From Asterella californica (Eukaryota; Streptophyta; Marchantiopsida; Marchantiales; Aytoniaceae), in contig JAYKYS010000001.1 in assembly GCA_036924285.1 (NCBI GenBank), positions 41,787,501 through 41,851,500 on the forward strand: a stretch of 64,000 nt of DNA, read 5' to 3'. Positions 30,701 to 42,230 of this stretch are shown in pieces; the stretch's first letter is position 1, and every line of letters begins with the position of its first letter. The position numbers and the translations under genes are program-made. Below the pieces are notes generated by a model. It saw nothing but the letters and a program-made list of their open reading frames with translations. It was not told the DNA's origin and searched no databases.

Positions 30701-33070
30701 GTACGTTACGTGAAGTAGCTTTACTGCAGAGATCTAGACTGTGCAGTTGGAGTGCGAGGTACCTACAAACGATAAGGCTGCGTAGTCAAGTGATATCGCG
30801 ATGATTTCTGCTACTGGATATCAACATTAGTTAAAATGCATGCCCAAGAGGCATTGTGATCCCAGGACCTGCTACACAAGGCATGCGGTGGCATGGATGT
30901 CACGGAGCTCGTGTGACCTGATGCGAATTCTCTCGAATTGGTCCTCAGAACTTTCAAGTGCTAGCGATTCAGTCGCTACACACAACACTGGGCTGTCCTT
31001 GATGTCATTCATTCTCCTGCGCTAAACCTTGATAGAATCCGCCACAGGCTTTACCTTACGTACAGTCCGCACAGAAGTAGGCCGGTTCAGAAACTCCTAG
31101 AAAGGTGTAATTGTTGTGCAATAATCTGGACAAATTTCTCTTCATTGGTCAAGTGGCCCCGATGTGTTCACTTCAATTAGTCGTGATTCAATTAGAGTAT
31201 ACAGTACTTGAGCATATTAGATGGGTGGCCACATCTATGTTTTACAGAGCTTTGAGGGTATGAATCCTAGCACTCCTAGTTTTAAGAAACTATCGAATTT
31301 TCCAAACCCTCGGTTTCTTCTGGTATTAAAGTGAGATGAGCGTACTGAATGCGATTTACGGTGACCGTAATTAGATTCAAGACAAAACGTAGCTGGAACT
31401 CCAAGGATAACGAATGTTTGCAGTTTAATATACCAAGAAGAAATCCCACATATGAAACAGAAATCGGTCTCGTGGAGATATGTGATGAGGAGAGTAAAAT
31501 GTTACAACATCTCCACGTCATTGCACGAGGAAATAGCCTAGCTTGTCCTCGAACCACATAATCACGACGAACAGGCATAAAAGAAGCGACCTGAATCAAG
31601 GAGGTTCGTGAAAAAGTAGAGGATAAATAGTACCACCGAAGGTCCTGCCTCTGAAATCTGGCTGGTGCAGACCCCGAGCTCTTGACCCACGCGCCGGCAG
31701 AATGATGAGTTTGAGTTTCTGACAACTTTGCTACAGGTTCCCTACACGTCTTCTGGCTTTGCCCTCAAGGTCCTGCGAACCACGTGTAGTAGCCTCATGT
31801 CGCTATAATCGGACCTAAGTCCAAGTCCGATATTGCACCAGTTCAAGCTGCTGGACATGGTCTGCGCCGTTACTCTTCGGCAACTCCACTGATACAAATT
31901 GATTAGGTCTTGCGCAGTGCGTCCTGACTGCCCACGGTTTGACATCAGGCACTTCAGTGATCCGATTGCAGACATAGTTCAAGTTTCGGTTACTGACCAC
32001 GTGGATTTTCTCATGATTCACTATACATCTGATTTTAGGTCTTGCATAGTCCAATCCTTTTCTTACTGCCCACTTCCTTTGACACCATCGACTTCATTTG
32101 CGTCCAAGTGTATCGACACAGAAGCGTTTCATCCCTTAACACGTCACTCTTCAGTTTTGGGGCTTTGGTCGGATGTTGTCTCTGCTACTTCATTATTCAT
32201 TATCCTTCAAAAACATTCCAACCGATATTGTTACCATCGGCTCGCGATCCTTTACAGCAACACCAACTGACATCACGGCGTGCCTCTGTAAGAAGAAACA
32301 GCTCCCTGCTGAAAGAAAATTATGTCCGTGCCTCTTCGTAGTACTCATGCGTGCGATTCAAGCGGCGAAATCGTCGTGTCTACGTGTTACTCACCAAGGC
32401 CGGACCGCCCGAAACTTGTTGGATCTTTCCAACATAGTTCAACTCAAAAACAATTAAATAAGTCTCCGGCAGTTTGCGACTTCTTCTCAGTCCACTTTAA
32501 CACCACGTGTTCGGGTTGAAAGACAGGCTTAGCTCTACTGCTCTTAGGGTAAGATGAATTAATCTATTAGCTGAGTTAATTGTTGCAACACTTTCCAGTT
32601 TGCCCTCTTTCTTCTAGATTTCCTCGGGGACTTGGGACATATATGTAATGGTGGTGAGATTCGGCAGAGATCGGGCACTGATGATCGGTGGAATACCGTA
32701 CTGATAAGTGAGTTTACATATAATTTAAAAGAGGAAAAGGAAAACACTGCACGAAGCTACAAGGTACTTGTTTGGATACTTGGAACGTTCAGGACACTAT
32801 CACAAGTTTATTTCATGGCCAGGTTGCTATCAGGCATCACTTCGAATAGTAGTAAGCATGTGACAGCTGCGACCTAACTCAGATTGCTTGATATGATTGT
32901 GACAAGAGAGTTTTGGCGGTTTGCGGGAAATAACTTCTCACTGCGGTATGGGTACGGAGTGCTTGAGAGATACTTTTGCAACCCACTAGATCGGAATGGC
33001 ACTGTGTGCTAACGAGCGGCATCGAGATCTGTTTCACAGCGCGAAACGGTGATGAGGCCCAGAACCATGC

Positions 33071-33180
33071 AGGAGTCAACAACAAGTATCGACTAGGTTA
33101 TTCTCACAACTCGAGTAGCATGCAGGGCAGCAGGAGTCAACAACAAGTATCGACTAGGTTATTCTCACAACTCGAGTAGC
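33071..33180. repeat. Tandem duplication, 49 identical bases, period 61
   Basis: The stretch starting aggagtcaacaacaagtatc and ending ctcgagtagc is present at 33071-33119 and again, base for base, at 33132-33180. The 12 bases between the copies resemble the bases ahead of the first. Perfect identity points to a recent event. Confidence 0.92.
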
Positions 33181-36100
33181 TTTATAACTTTGAAGGGAAG
33201 CAAGATACAGCCGCTACTACGTGTCCCTACCTTCGTTCTTGGACTGGCTCTGCAAAATATCCTCTGACTGTCGCCAGTCTGAGCTCAGTGACCTACTGAA
33301 CATCAAGTCCAGCGTTGGGATATGGGAAGGTGTGGTGTGGAAGCGGTGGGGCAAGATCTTCTGCTGTAAGTTGTGCACTAGGCAAAATTTTGGGCCCCAG
33401 GTGAACCGGTTAACGTTACGCGAGTGGAAAGATTCCGTGCATATTATGCGACGTGATTACTAGCCAAAGCATACGACAGAGATCGAGTACGGTCCTAACC
33501 TAAGTTTAGCAGAATGTAGCCTGTATTTTTGGCTTTCTCTGAATTTCCTTCCTTTGCGAATTTGCTTTTACATGTCGTACCACATAATCGGGAGATCTTA
33601 CACATCGTGCCCGGATAACTTAACGACCGTACCTTTTTTAGTCGGCGGAGTAGCACCAGACGTACTTTGGTTGACACCAGTACAACACATAGATATTTTC
33701 CGGAACCCTCTTGATTGGAGCAGTCGTTAGCTTTGACCAATATTTTCCTGGAGATGGTAACTGTATTGGTGCATGGATAAATAATATCCTCAGACGGCAG
33801 GTCTATCTTGATGAGGAGGAGTTACCTCAGTATACTGACACTGTCAATATATACATGTGGCTTATGATATCTCTCATACGCGGTTCGAGACGTGTAAGAA
33901 TACCTTGCCGCGGTAGGTCGAACGGTCCGTATACTCCTTCCCCTCACTAGAGTGAGATTCGTCTCTGGCACGTCCTCGATGGATATCTCCGGCATGCGTT
34001 TTTTCTTTAGGGCTCGTTCTCAATATAAATAATATAGAAGATCTGTATCAGTGTGGTGGCTTGAGATATATTATTATTTTGTTGCCATGCCCAGCAGAGC
34101 AAAATTTTGTGTAGAACAGAAATTGCTTTTCTGTGATTAATGTCTTTTCCTGTTTGAAAGGACCATATATCATGACGTCTGTCCAGCCCATAGTAGAAGA
34201 ACACCTGAATACTCTACCTTTATATTCAAATTCCATGAGTATCGTTTACAGCACATGCGTTGATAGAAAGATTTATTACTTATTTATATAACGTTTTCTT
34301 ACTTATTTTGGGAACACTTATGAATTACTTTCCAGAGAAGAGCACTTAAGAATATGCATAGCAGTTGAAGATCAAAAATTAGATGTTCGAGATTGATACA
34401 GATTTTTTTTTTAAACAAAAACGCTCTTACTGATGGTGGGGTGCCTCATAGAACTGTGATTAATCTGCAAACAAGATGGAAATCATTATAAAATGGAAAA
34501 ATCAATCAATTAGAAAGATATACATTAAGGGCGTCATCCTCGAGGTGTTAGATGTAAGCACACTTGGAAGGCATTATATGCTCAACGATCAGTTTCTCGC
34601 TAGTTTTCACTTTTATTTCTTACACTTAAACTCGGTATGCATACAAGTACTCCAGGTGACGCATAGTAACTCTTTTCGCGAGTTATACCGAAAATGGTTT
34701 TAGTGATTATTCTTCATAAGAGCATTTGAATCTGTGAAATGAAGAATTAAATTAAAACTCTCATTAATTTTAAAATGAATATTTCAGGGTTTTTTGGAAC
34801 ATGTCAAAGTACACTGTGATGAAAAAAAGAATATTTTTTTCTTATTCTTATACCTACACCGGGGTTTTAACTGGAGGATGTAGATTAACCATAAGTCTGA
34901 TGTGCACGAGACTTCTGATCTAGCAATTTAATAAATTTTGCGAATAATAATTTCACTTCAATGTTAGCTATAATTTTCCAAGAGTGAGGTTGATTTTTGG
35001 ATTCCCAACTTCAATTATGACATAGAGGTTTGTGGTTGAAATGTGAGATGTAATTCTCTATTCTGAAATCTAGGTTACAAATATACTTGGAGAAAATGCA
35101 TAGACTTCAGTCTCTCGTAACTTTTGATAGAAAAATCATCTTTTAGTATATGGATATCACTCGAAAGAGAATTTAGAAAAAATCTGATAAGAATCATTGG
35201 ATTGGGAGAATAGCTCATGATGTTGCATGTATTTGAAATTCAGATACAGTTTTAAGGCATAGAAATCAAAGTTCGGGCGTCAGAAGATCCACACTTGAGG
35301 TTATCCTTTCCAATCCCATTACGATGTTATCTTTTGCAGACACAAGCCCGATGCTTTCTCAAACATGCATGATTTCTTGAACTTTGATACGACAACCTTA
35401 ACGTCTCGTGATATGAGTATGGGTTTTGACTATGTCCAAGAACCTCAATAATTGATAGAGAAACACACTTAAATTGAGCACGACTCTGAGTATGTCCTCC
35501 TTGTAACGCACAAAGTCTCATCTTATACTATGTAACCATTTAAGAAAGTCCAATACTCCTATGTCTCTAAGTAACGTGTACATGTTATTTTATATTATAT
35601 TTAAAGAATCAGATAATATATATTATGGATACATATATCATTTCCACTGCATTGTCAAATATATAGATAAATGTAGAATACACAAGCATTGCTTTTTGAG
35701 CAAATCTTTCTTTATGAAAATATAATACGCACAAATATTTTTTTGGTAAAATCTTCTTTTTCTATTTTTTGATTTCAACTACAATATCTTCTCCCAAAAC
35801 CTAGATTTTTTAATCAAAGTTTAGACCCTGAACCTTATAAAAATAGCTGTATCAAAAATAACAATTTAATCTCAATTTCAGATATGAATTTTGATATCTA
35901 AACTAATCTCTTTGACTCTTGACTTCACGAACATGTAAACCCATTGTTAAGTTGTTATAGCTCTAAACGCAAAAGAGTGGTGGCTTTGTAAAGCCTTCAA
36001 AAATCATTTTTCAGTGATATCCAAATATCTCTGAACAGACACCCATAGAAGAAGTGAAACATAGTCCACTAATACAAAAAAGAGCACATTGCGATGCATT

Positions 36101-36188
36101 TCACATCATAAACTAAAAAGAAAAAATGCTTTTTAAAAAGTGATGTGCGATGACTTGTGTAACATTTGAAATGTTAAGTGATTATGTG

Positions 36189-36226
36189 CATCATGTTGGT
36201 GATGCAAATGCATCGCCAACATGATG
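36189..36226. repeat. Near-perfect 18-bp inverted repeat, 2-base loop
   Basis: catcatgttggtgatgca (36189-36206) is followed by aa and its complement (36209-36226) with one change, a G-T pair in RNA. Related gtgatg/catcac words recur to about 36,480, so it may be part of a degenerate array instead of a lone hairpin. Confidence 0.75.
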
Positions 36227-36859
36227 ATATATCAACTGCAAGTTTTGATGTCCATGGCATTGCAATCATGACACGTCGTAAAAGTGAGAAAAGAATATGT
36301 TATTCTAAGTTTTATGATGCAAATAACATCAAAATCGTAGTATATTTTGCATCACGAGTGTGATGTTGTACGTATTGCAAGTTTGAATGTAAGATTAAAA
36401 TAGTATGATTTTGTGTCAATCGTGATTATGATATGTTTAGAATCACAAGTGTGATGCTATATACATCGCAAGTTTGTGAGGATATTTGTTTCACACAATT
36501 CGATGCACAATCTATTTAATGCACACTTTCAATTTAGAGTTGAGAATTGTTCTTTTAGCAAGTGTGATGGATTTTACATAAAATGTACAATGATATTTTA
36601 GAATGGTAGTAATGTCGAGAGACACTGACATCCACGAGAATATGAAAGTTAAAAGATGCAGACGTGTTTTACCTACTACATCATGACAAAAAACATATGT
36701 ACACGTATAAGATATATGTGAACATATGTTAAGATATGTTAAGATATACGTGTACATATATTAGTGCTAGTTTGTAACAACTAGCCAATCTAGATTGAAG
36801 CTCACCATCTAAATATATGATCTACCTCTACGTCCACATGTATAGTCAATTGTAGAAAA

Positions 36860-36915
36860 ATATCCTCTATCACTACCTCAACCACTATCTCTACCACTAC
36901 CTCTATCTCTACCAC
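36860..36915. repeat. Pyrimidine-rich minisatellite (ctctaccactac)
   Basis: Twelve- to eighteen-base words ctctatcactacct, caaccactatctct, accactacctct and atctctaccacg run head to tail. Low-complexity repeat, no function inferred. Confidence 0.7.
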
Positions 36916-37540
36916 GTGCAATAAGTGCAAAGTCAGAAGTTGAGATCTATATGCATATCTAGCACTAGCATCTTGTCACACATTACATAGATTAAATAGA
37001 CATAAATACAAATTGAATAATAAAAATGCATAAACTTATAAAATATTAACAATTGGTAACACTTATTGCGCTATTTTGGCTGGATCTTGACGTCGGCTTC
37101 TTTGGACGGCTAGGAGAACGAGTAGCCAACTCTTCAGTAGCAGCCTCCCCCTCCTGCTCAAGACAAAGCATGTCTGTGGGAACTTTAGATCATTCATTCG
37201 TCTATCACGTGCACAACTACGAAGAGACGTTAGTAGAAAAACATGAACACAGATCGAATGGAAACCAGAATACGAAGAGCAGTTATTACTTATCTTCTTA
37301 CTGTCAATATACTCTCGCATCTTCTGGGAGCCGCATGTATCATAATAAGCAAGCTCATCATGCTCATGAGATATGTTCTCTGGAGAGACCTATGGTTTTA
37401 AAAACTCAATATATACACAAATGTTAGCTCCATCCCAAGACTTATGCAAAAAGTTCAATCTAAAACTTCGAATTCCAAATAGAGGTTGCCTAGAACCCTA
37501 GAAAAGTAGCTAGTCCCAAAGCTTTTAGTCTTGCAACCTC

Positions 37541-38125
37541 GATTTCAGAATCGAAGTTGGACTTCAAACTAGATTTTTCACTTCTTCATCTCCTTGGTTA
37601 TAGTTCCAAACGCGATGAAAGTGGTGGCTTGAGTCCTTTCAGATGATATCAATCTCTCCACAAACAAACACCCACAGCAGAAGTTACACAACTTCAATGT
37701 TTGTGTCTCAACTCTTTTGTAAATCTCGTTTCAGAATCAAGGTTCAAATCTCTCTCAAATATTTGCCTTGAAGATAAACAAGGTCAACCTCTATTCGAGA
37801 ATCGGGGTTCAAGTCCTTGAACCCAAATATCCAACTCAAAATGTATTTCGCACTCAGAAGGTTTTAAATATGATTATTTGAGCCAAAGATTTTAAATACT
37901 CACATGTTCTTGAATATGGGATCAAAACTAATGATTTTTACACTATCAAAGAATCCTCACCGAACTTCTTTAGATGACACCAAAAACATAAATAATCGAT
38001 ACTCCAGTAAAAACTTATGGCTGTTTGAAAGTTACGACTTTTATCCAATCTAAGTACAATCTTGATTTCAAAATCGAAGTTTCTGACCCTTTCTCTTCAA
38101 ACTCCGATTTCAGAATCGAGGTTTG
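37541..38125. repeat. Dispersed copies of a gatttcagaatcgaggtt motif
   Basis: Five variants occur in 600 bases: near 37541 (gatttcagaatcgaagtt), 37730 (gtttcagaatcaaggtt), 37795 (attcgagaatcggggtt), 38070 (gatttcaaaatcgaagtt) and 38107 (gatttcagaatcgaggtt). Spacing is irregular, suggesting an old, eroded tandem array. Confidence 0.65.
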
Positions 38126-41100
38126 AGATCCAAAACATGGCTAAGTGCTCCAAGAAAGTTGCTGTTGTCGTGTTGTGACACGGATATATGTGATTTTAGC
38201 GTAGGACTTATATTGTGTTGATTTTTGTGTTTCGAACCTTTTCATGGTACTTGCTTGATGGCGTATTAGATACACCGTTCATAGTTATTTGGCATATGAG
38301 ATCACACGATATGAGACTTGCTTGCTTAATGATATGTGGACATACGTGTGATTGGCTCTTGTTGTGAAATTTGGATGTAAGATGAAGGATCGAAGATAAG
38401 TGGAGGCATTTTTCCTTGCTTGGTATTTCACGAGTGTTTCTTAGTATCTTATATGAAGAATGAAGAGTCACGAGAGTGTACTCATGGACGGAGGATTGAT
38501 CCAAGTTTTGAATCTTCCAAGTTTCAAATATATTCCATATTAATTCATAATTCATTACATTCATCATCATCACTTTCGATAGTGATTCGTTGTCTATTTT
38601 GGTGAAGAGTTCATGAGGAGGGTGGTGGACTTACCTACTCCGGTGATCTTACCGACTGTCAAGTACGGGAAGAATTTAGACATGACTGTGTAAATATTAT
38701 TTTGACAAGTAATTGGACTAGAACTTTCCAGCCAACCTCTCTTTCAACGTCTGGGTTGATATATTATGTCACTGTTGGCGGAAGATCAATCATCGTGTAT
38801 GGATCGCAAGGAACTTTGATGAAGAATATTGTAATCAAGTGATGGCTTCCTCATTTCTTTTTGTCGTACTTTCATTGCAGATCAATTGAACGTCGTTATC
38901 TTGACTTTATATTGAATCTCATGTATTTTGTGTTATTATTATTGTATTATCGCTCGACGAGGATGATTATCCTATGTTAAGTTTAGAGTCCGAATATTTT
39001 GATTCAAACTTTGAAGGTGTGAGAGTGTTTTAAGATTACAACACGATCTACATTGCCAAGTAAGAGATAAAGTGATCTCCAATCTTCTTTCTCGTTGGTC
39101 ATTCTTTTTGACAAATCAAGTTATCCAAGTTCCAAGGACGGTTTTGGATTTCGACAGTCTTCTCTGAGTTCTGAGTGTGAGGTCTCGTTGGAAAGTTCTC
39201 GAGTTAGGATAGAATTTGGAGAGGAAGATTGATCGATTTTGAGCTCTGAACGGAGTGTTATGATAGTTCAAAGCCAAGGGGGTCGAATCAATACCATGAA
39301 TTTGAGTTAAAGAGATTGGATGTCAAAAGAGTTTGAGAGATGATCTTTTAGTATTGTTAGTATTGTTGACGCCGTGCTGGTTGCACTAATGTAAAATAGT
39401 CATGTATTTGGGTTAGATTTGATCTCAAAATGGTCGACTGAAGTTGGATGTAACAGTTGAGAGATAGAAGTAAAACCGTTTTGCTTGGATTCAAGGATTG
39501 AGTTTTTTCATGAACATGAGATTGAATCTTCGAGTAAAAATTTTCAGGATTGGAGTGTGCACTATCAACTTACTACATGTGAAATTTCGACTCATTTGGT
39601 TAAGAGAAGGTGTTGGGGTCATGGATTTTAAACATCGAGGTCTGTAAAGCTCATAAGTTAGCATAGACGGAAGGCTTGGTCTATTTCAAGCAATGGATTT
39701 GGGTTCTGAAGCTGAAATTTCAGAGAATAGTAGCGAGGGGTCAGAGGAAATTTCTTGTGAAATTTGAACCTATTTGGAAGTTAGAGTTGAGAGCAATATG
39801 GTATCGAAGTTCATATTACAACGTGACGAATTTGGAAGAAAAGAGAGATTTCATCTTCATCTCTTGGTTGGTGTTGAGCGAACGACTTGAGGTTTCAAGG
39901 TGGAACTTCTTGAAGGTACTCTTGTGAACTAAAACATTGTTTAGATCCTTCATGTACTTAGAATAAGATTGAACGTCATGTTGTGTTATACAATGCACGT
40001 GCGTTACACTTAAGACAAGATTATGCTAGTAGAAACAGAGACAAAGCATGATAGATTAGATAACGAGGACACTAAAATTTTATCGAGTTGGTCCAAGATC
40101 TTGTCGTGTCTCTCTATAGCTAGATATCTCATGTACTCATGGACCAAACTTCACGTTGTATGACAATGTGAACTCGACGTGGAATATTTGAGGTTGAGAG
40201 ATACGTTTTTGGTTTTGCAACCATGGAAAGTTTGTCACAATTCATATATGTCTGGAGAGGCTCAAAAGGTGATCAAGCTTTCTTGATCTGATATGCGATA
40301 GCTTGAGACATTCACGTTGATAACGCAACAACATCACGCCATTGAACAAAAAGAGATAATGACTACAACAGCCTTGTAATCTGTTGTAGGTTTTGCTAGA
40401 TCAGTTTGACAAGAAGAACGTCTCCAAATACCTGAAGTACTATTCACAAGAAATGGAGTCGAGTAATGTCAACATCAATCCGTCATGCCGTTAAACCAAA
40501 AAGCCACGTCAACAAAATCTACCAAGTCAGCATCACCAGTCAATCAACAAAAAATTTTACATCATCAACTTTCCACTTGAGCTCATTGACACATCAGATT
40601 TTTGATGTCATGTCAACACATGTCAGATCACACATCCATTCAGATGCCCTTTCAACACCCGTCATCACTCAAACTCTAAAATATTTGACCACCATAACTA
40701 CCTCAATGTGAGTCTGTTCGTGATAATTTAAAAACCATTCTTGCCCTACTCGTTGAGCTCTACACAATGGTGCTCTCATTCACATTCTGAACAAGTTTGA
40801 GAAAATTTGTTTCTAAATCTCACTTTCACTAATTAGTCGGTCCACAACACGATAACGTATGACTGAGGTCTTCTGCGAGTTCCGTCTTTCGTCTTATGAA
40901 ATACCTATTGAGATCCTCGTTGGTGTGGAGGTTGTTGTTTGGGATCATAGATGGATTGTGAGCAGATCTCCTTAGATAATTATGCTTGATTGTGAGTGTT
41001 TGCATGTGATGACATCATTATGTCTCCAGACACGAGTTCAGATCAATGGTCTATCTTGTTTCTTTATTGTGGTCTGATCTATTCTACAAGTCATTGGTAA

Positions 41101-42188
41101 ATTTTAATGAGGACGCACCCATCATTTTGTGTATGTTTTTTGAGTGAAGATGAATTTCAAGTTAGCGATGTTCGACAAAGAGATCTTTGTTATTGTGATG
41201 GTGATCCATTGAGATCATCAACCTTACAGAATGCATCAACAGTGTCATGGACATCAGTCAATCGAAGAGGAGATCAATGTACAATAGGTGCATGTAGAAG
41301 AATAATCCGCTGAGTATGATCGGTAAGGTCTATGGAGCTCCACATCCGTTTGGCTCACGTCGCAAATACAGTTTATGTATCTAGTTTTTAGTTCCACATT
41401 TACAATTAAGTCCGCATTGCAAATGTGATGAAAAATGAATCACATAAGTTTATAATTGTATGATAAATGATAAATGATAAATGTTATTACACGTCGTAAG
41501 GATCTTCGCAGACCATAGAACTGTCCACGTGAGTCCACCACAATGGGACTTGGACCAGAAGCTTCTTTAACAGTTTACAGCACATGCACCTCCAACAGTA
41601 CCGCCAAGGATTGGACCCACAACTTTTCTCTGGGAGGACTGTAGACTAAACAACTTGGGACACCGATCTTCAGTGTTCCAAGTGATTGATATGATTTTGT
41701 GTGTCAATTTAAGTGAATTTTTTCTTCTTTGTCGAGAAGAGAATTCCACTCTTTGAATGCTATTAATAATTCTTAATCATGGGAGTGCGAACTTGTCAGA
41801 ACAGTTGGACAAAAATCTTAAATGTCCACTTGGATGAATAAAAGAAAAATTACTAAAAATTTAGTTTTCAATACCAATTCTCTTTCTTATCACAACTCTC
41901 AAACAGGTACTATTATGTACTATTCTAGGCGTAAGAAACTAACCTGAACATGAAAGTATAAACCGTTGAAATGCATTGTACTTGTGGTACTTCATGTTTG
42001 ATTGTATGTGCGAAATGATGAGACAAGTTTTTATAGTCACGTGATCTTCTCAAAGATGTTTCCTGATCTTGTAAGATTTGCTCTGAACGTTTTGAAATGT
42101 TCCCTATTTGTTTGAAGTTTTAGTATTTAATTATATCACTATATATGCAATTAATGCTTATCAATTTACAGTCGGTCTCGGTTGGAAT

Positions 42189-42230
42189 ATTAAACTGAGA
42201 GTAGGTAGAAATACCTACTCTCAGTTTAAT
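42189..42230. repeat. Perfect 19-bp hairpin with GAAA loop
   Basis: attaaactgagagtaggta at 42189-42207, loop gaaa, exact complement at 42212-42230. It sits at the border between the AT-rich block and the balanced block. An RNA copy would fold into a stable stem with a GAAA loop. Confidence 0.95.

Larger units (their letters stand above)
26140..34010. other. Balanced-composition block right of the retrotransposon, no gene seen
   Basis: About 7.9 kb without recognisable protein segments. The longest open frame (28998-29552, plus, 184 codons) has no family motif, and a frame of that length is expected by chance in a stretch this size. An 11-base unit (agcagtaaaag-like) is repeated three times at 30357-30388. 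Tandem duplications at 27656 and 33071 are listed separately. Confidence 0.5.
34011..42188. other. AT-rich block with decayed repeats, no gene seen
   Basis: Composition turns AT-rich near 34,010 and back near 42,190. Parts look like eroded retroelement noncoding DNA: 40,450-40,700 is rich in short gtcaaca/catcac-type U3 words, and 38,650-39,900 holds repeated gatttgg/gaagct phrases. Short tandem words appear at 36,710-36,760 (aagatatgtt) and 41,459-41,481 (gataaat, three copies). The frame at 41749-41567 (minus) ends GPILGGTVGGACA, glycine-zipper-like, but has no recognised family or splice support. No gene is called. Confidence 0.45.

Noticed and set aside
41567..41749. Minus-strand frame ending GPILGGTVGGACAVNC
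   Set aside because: A glycine-zipper-like end is suggestive, but there is no upstream exon, family match or splice support.
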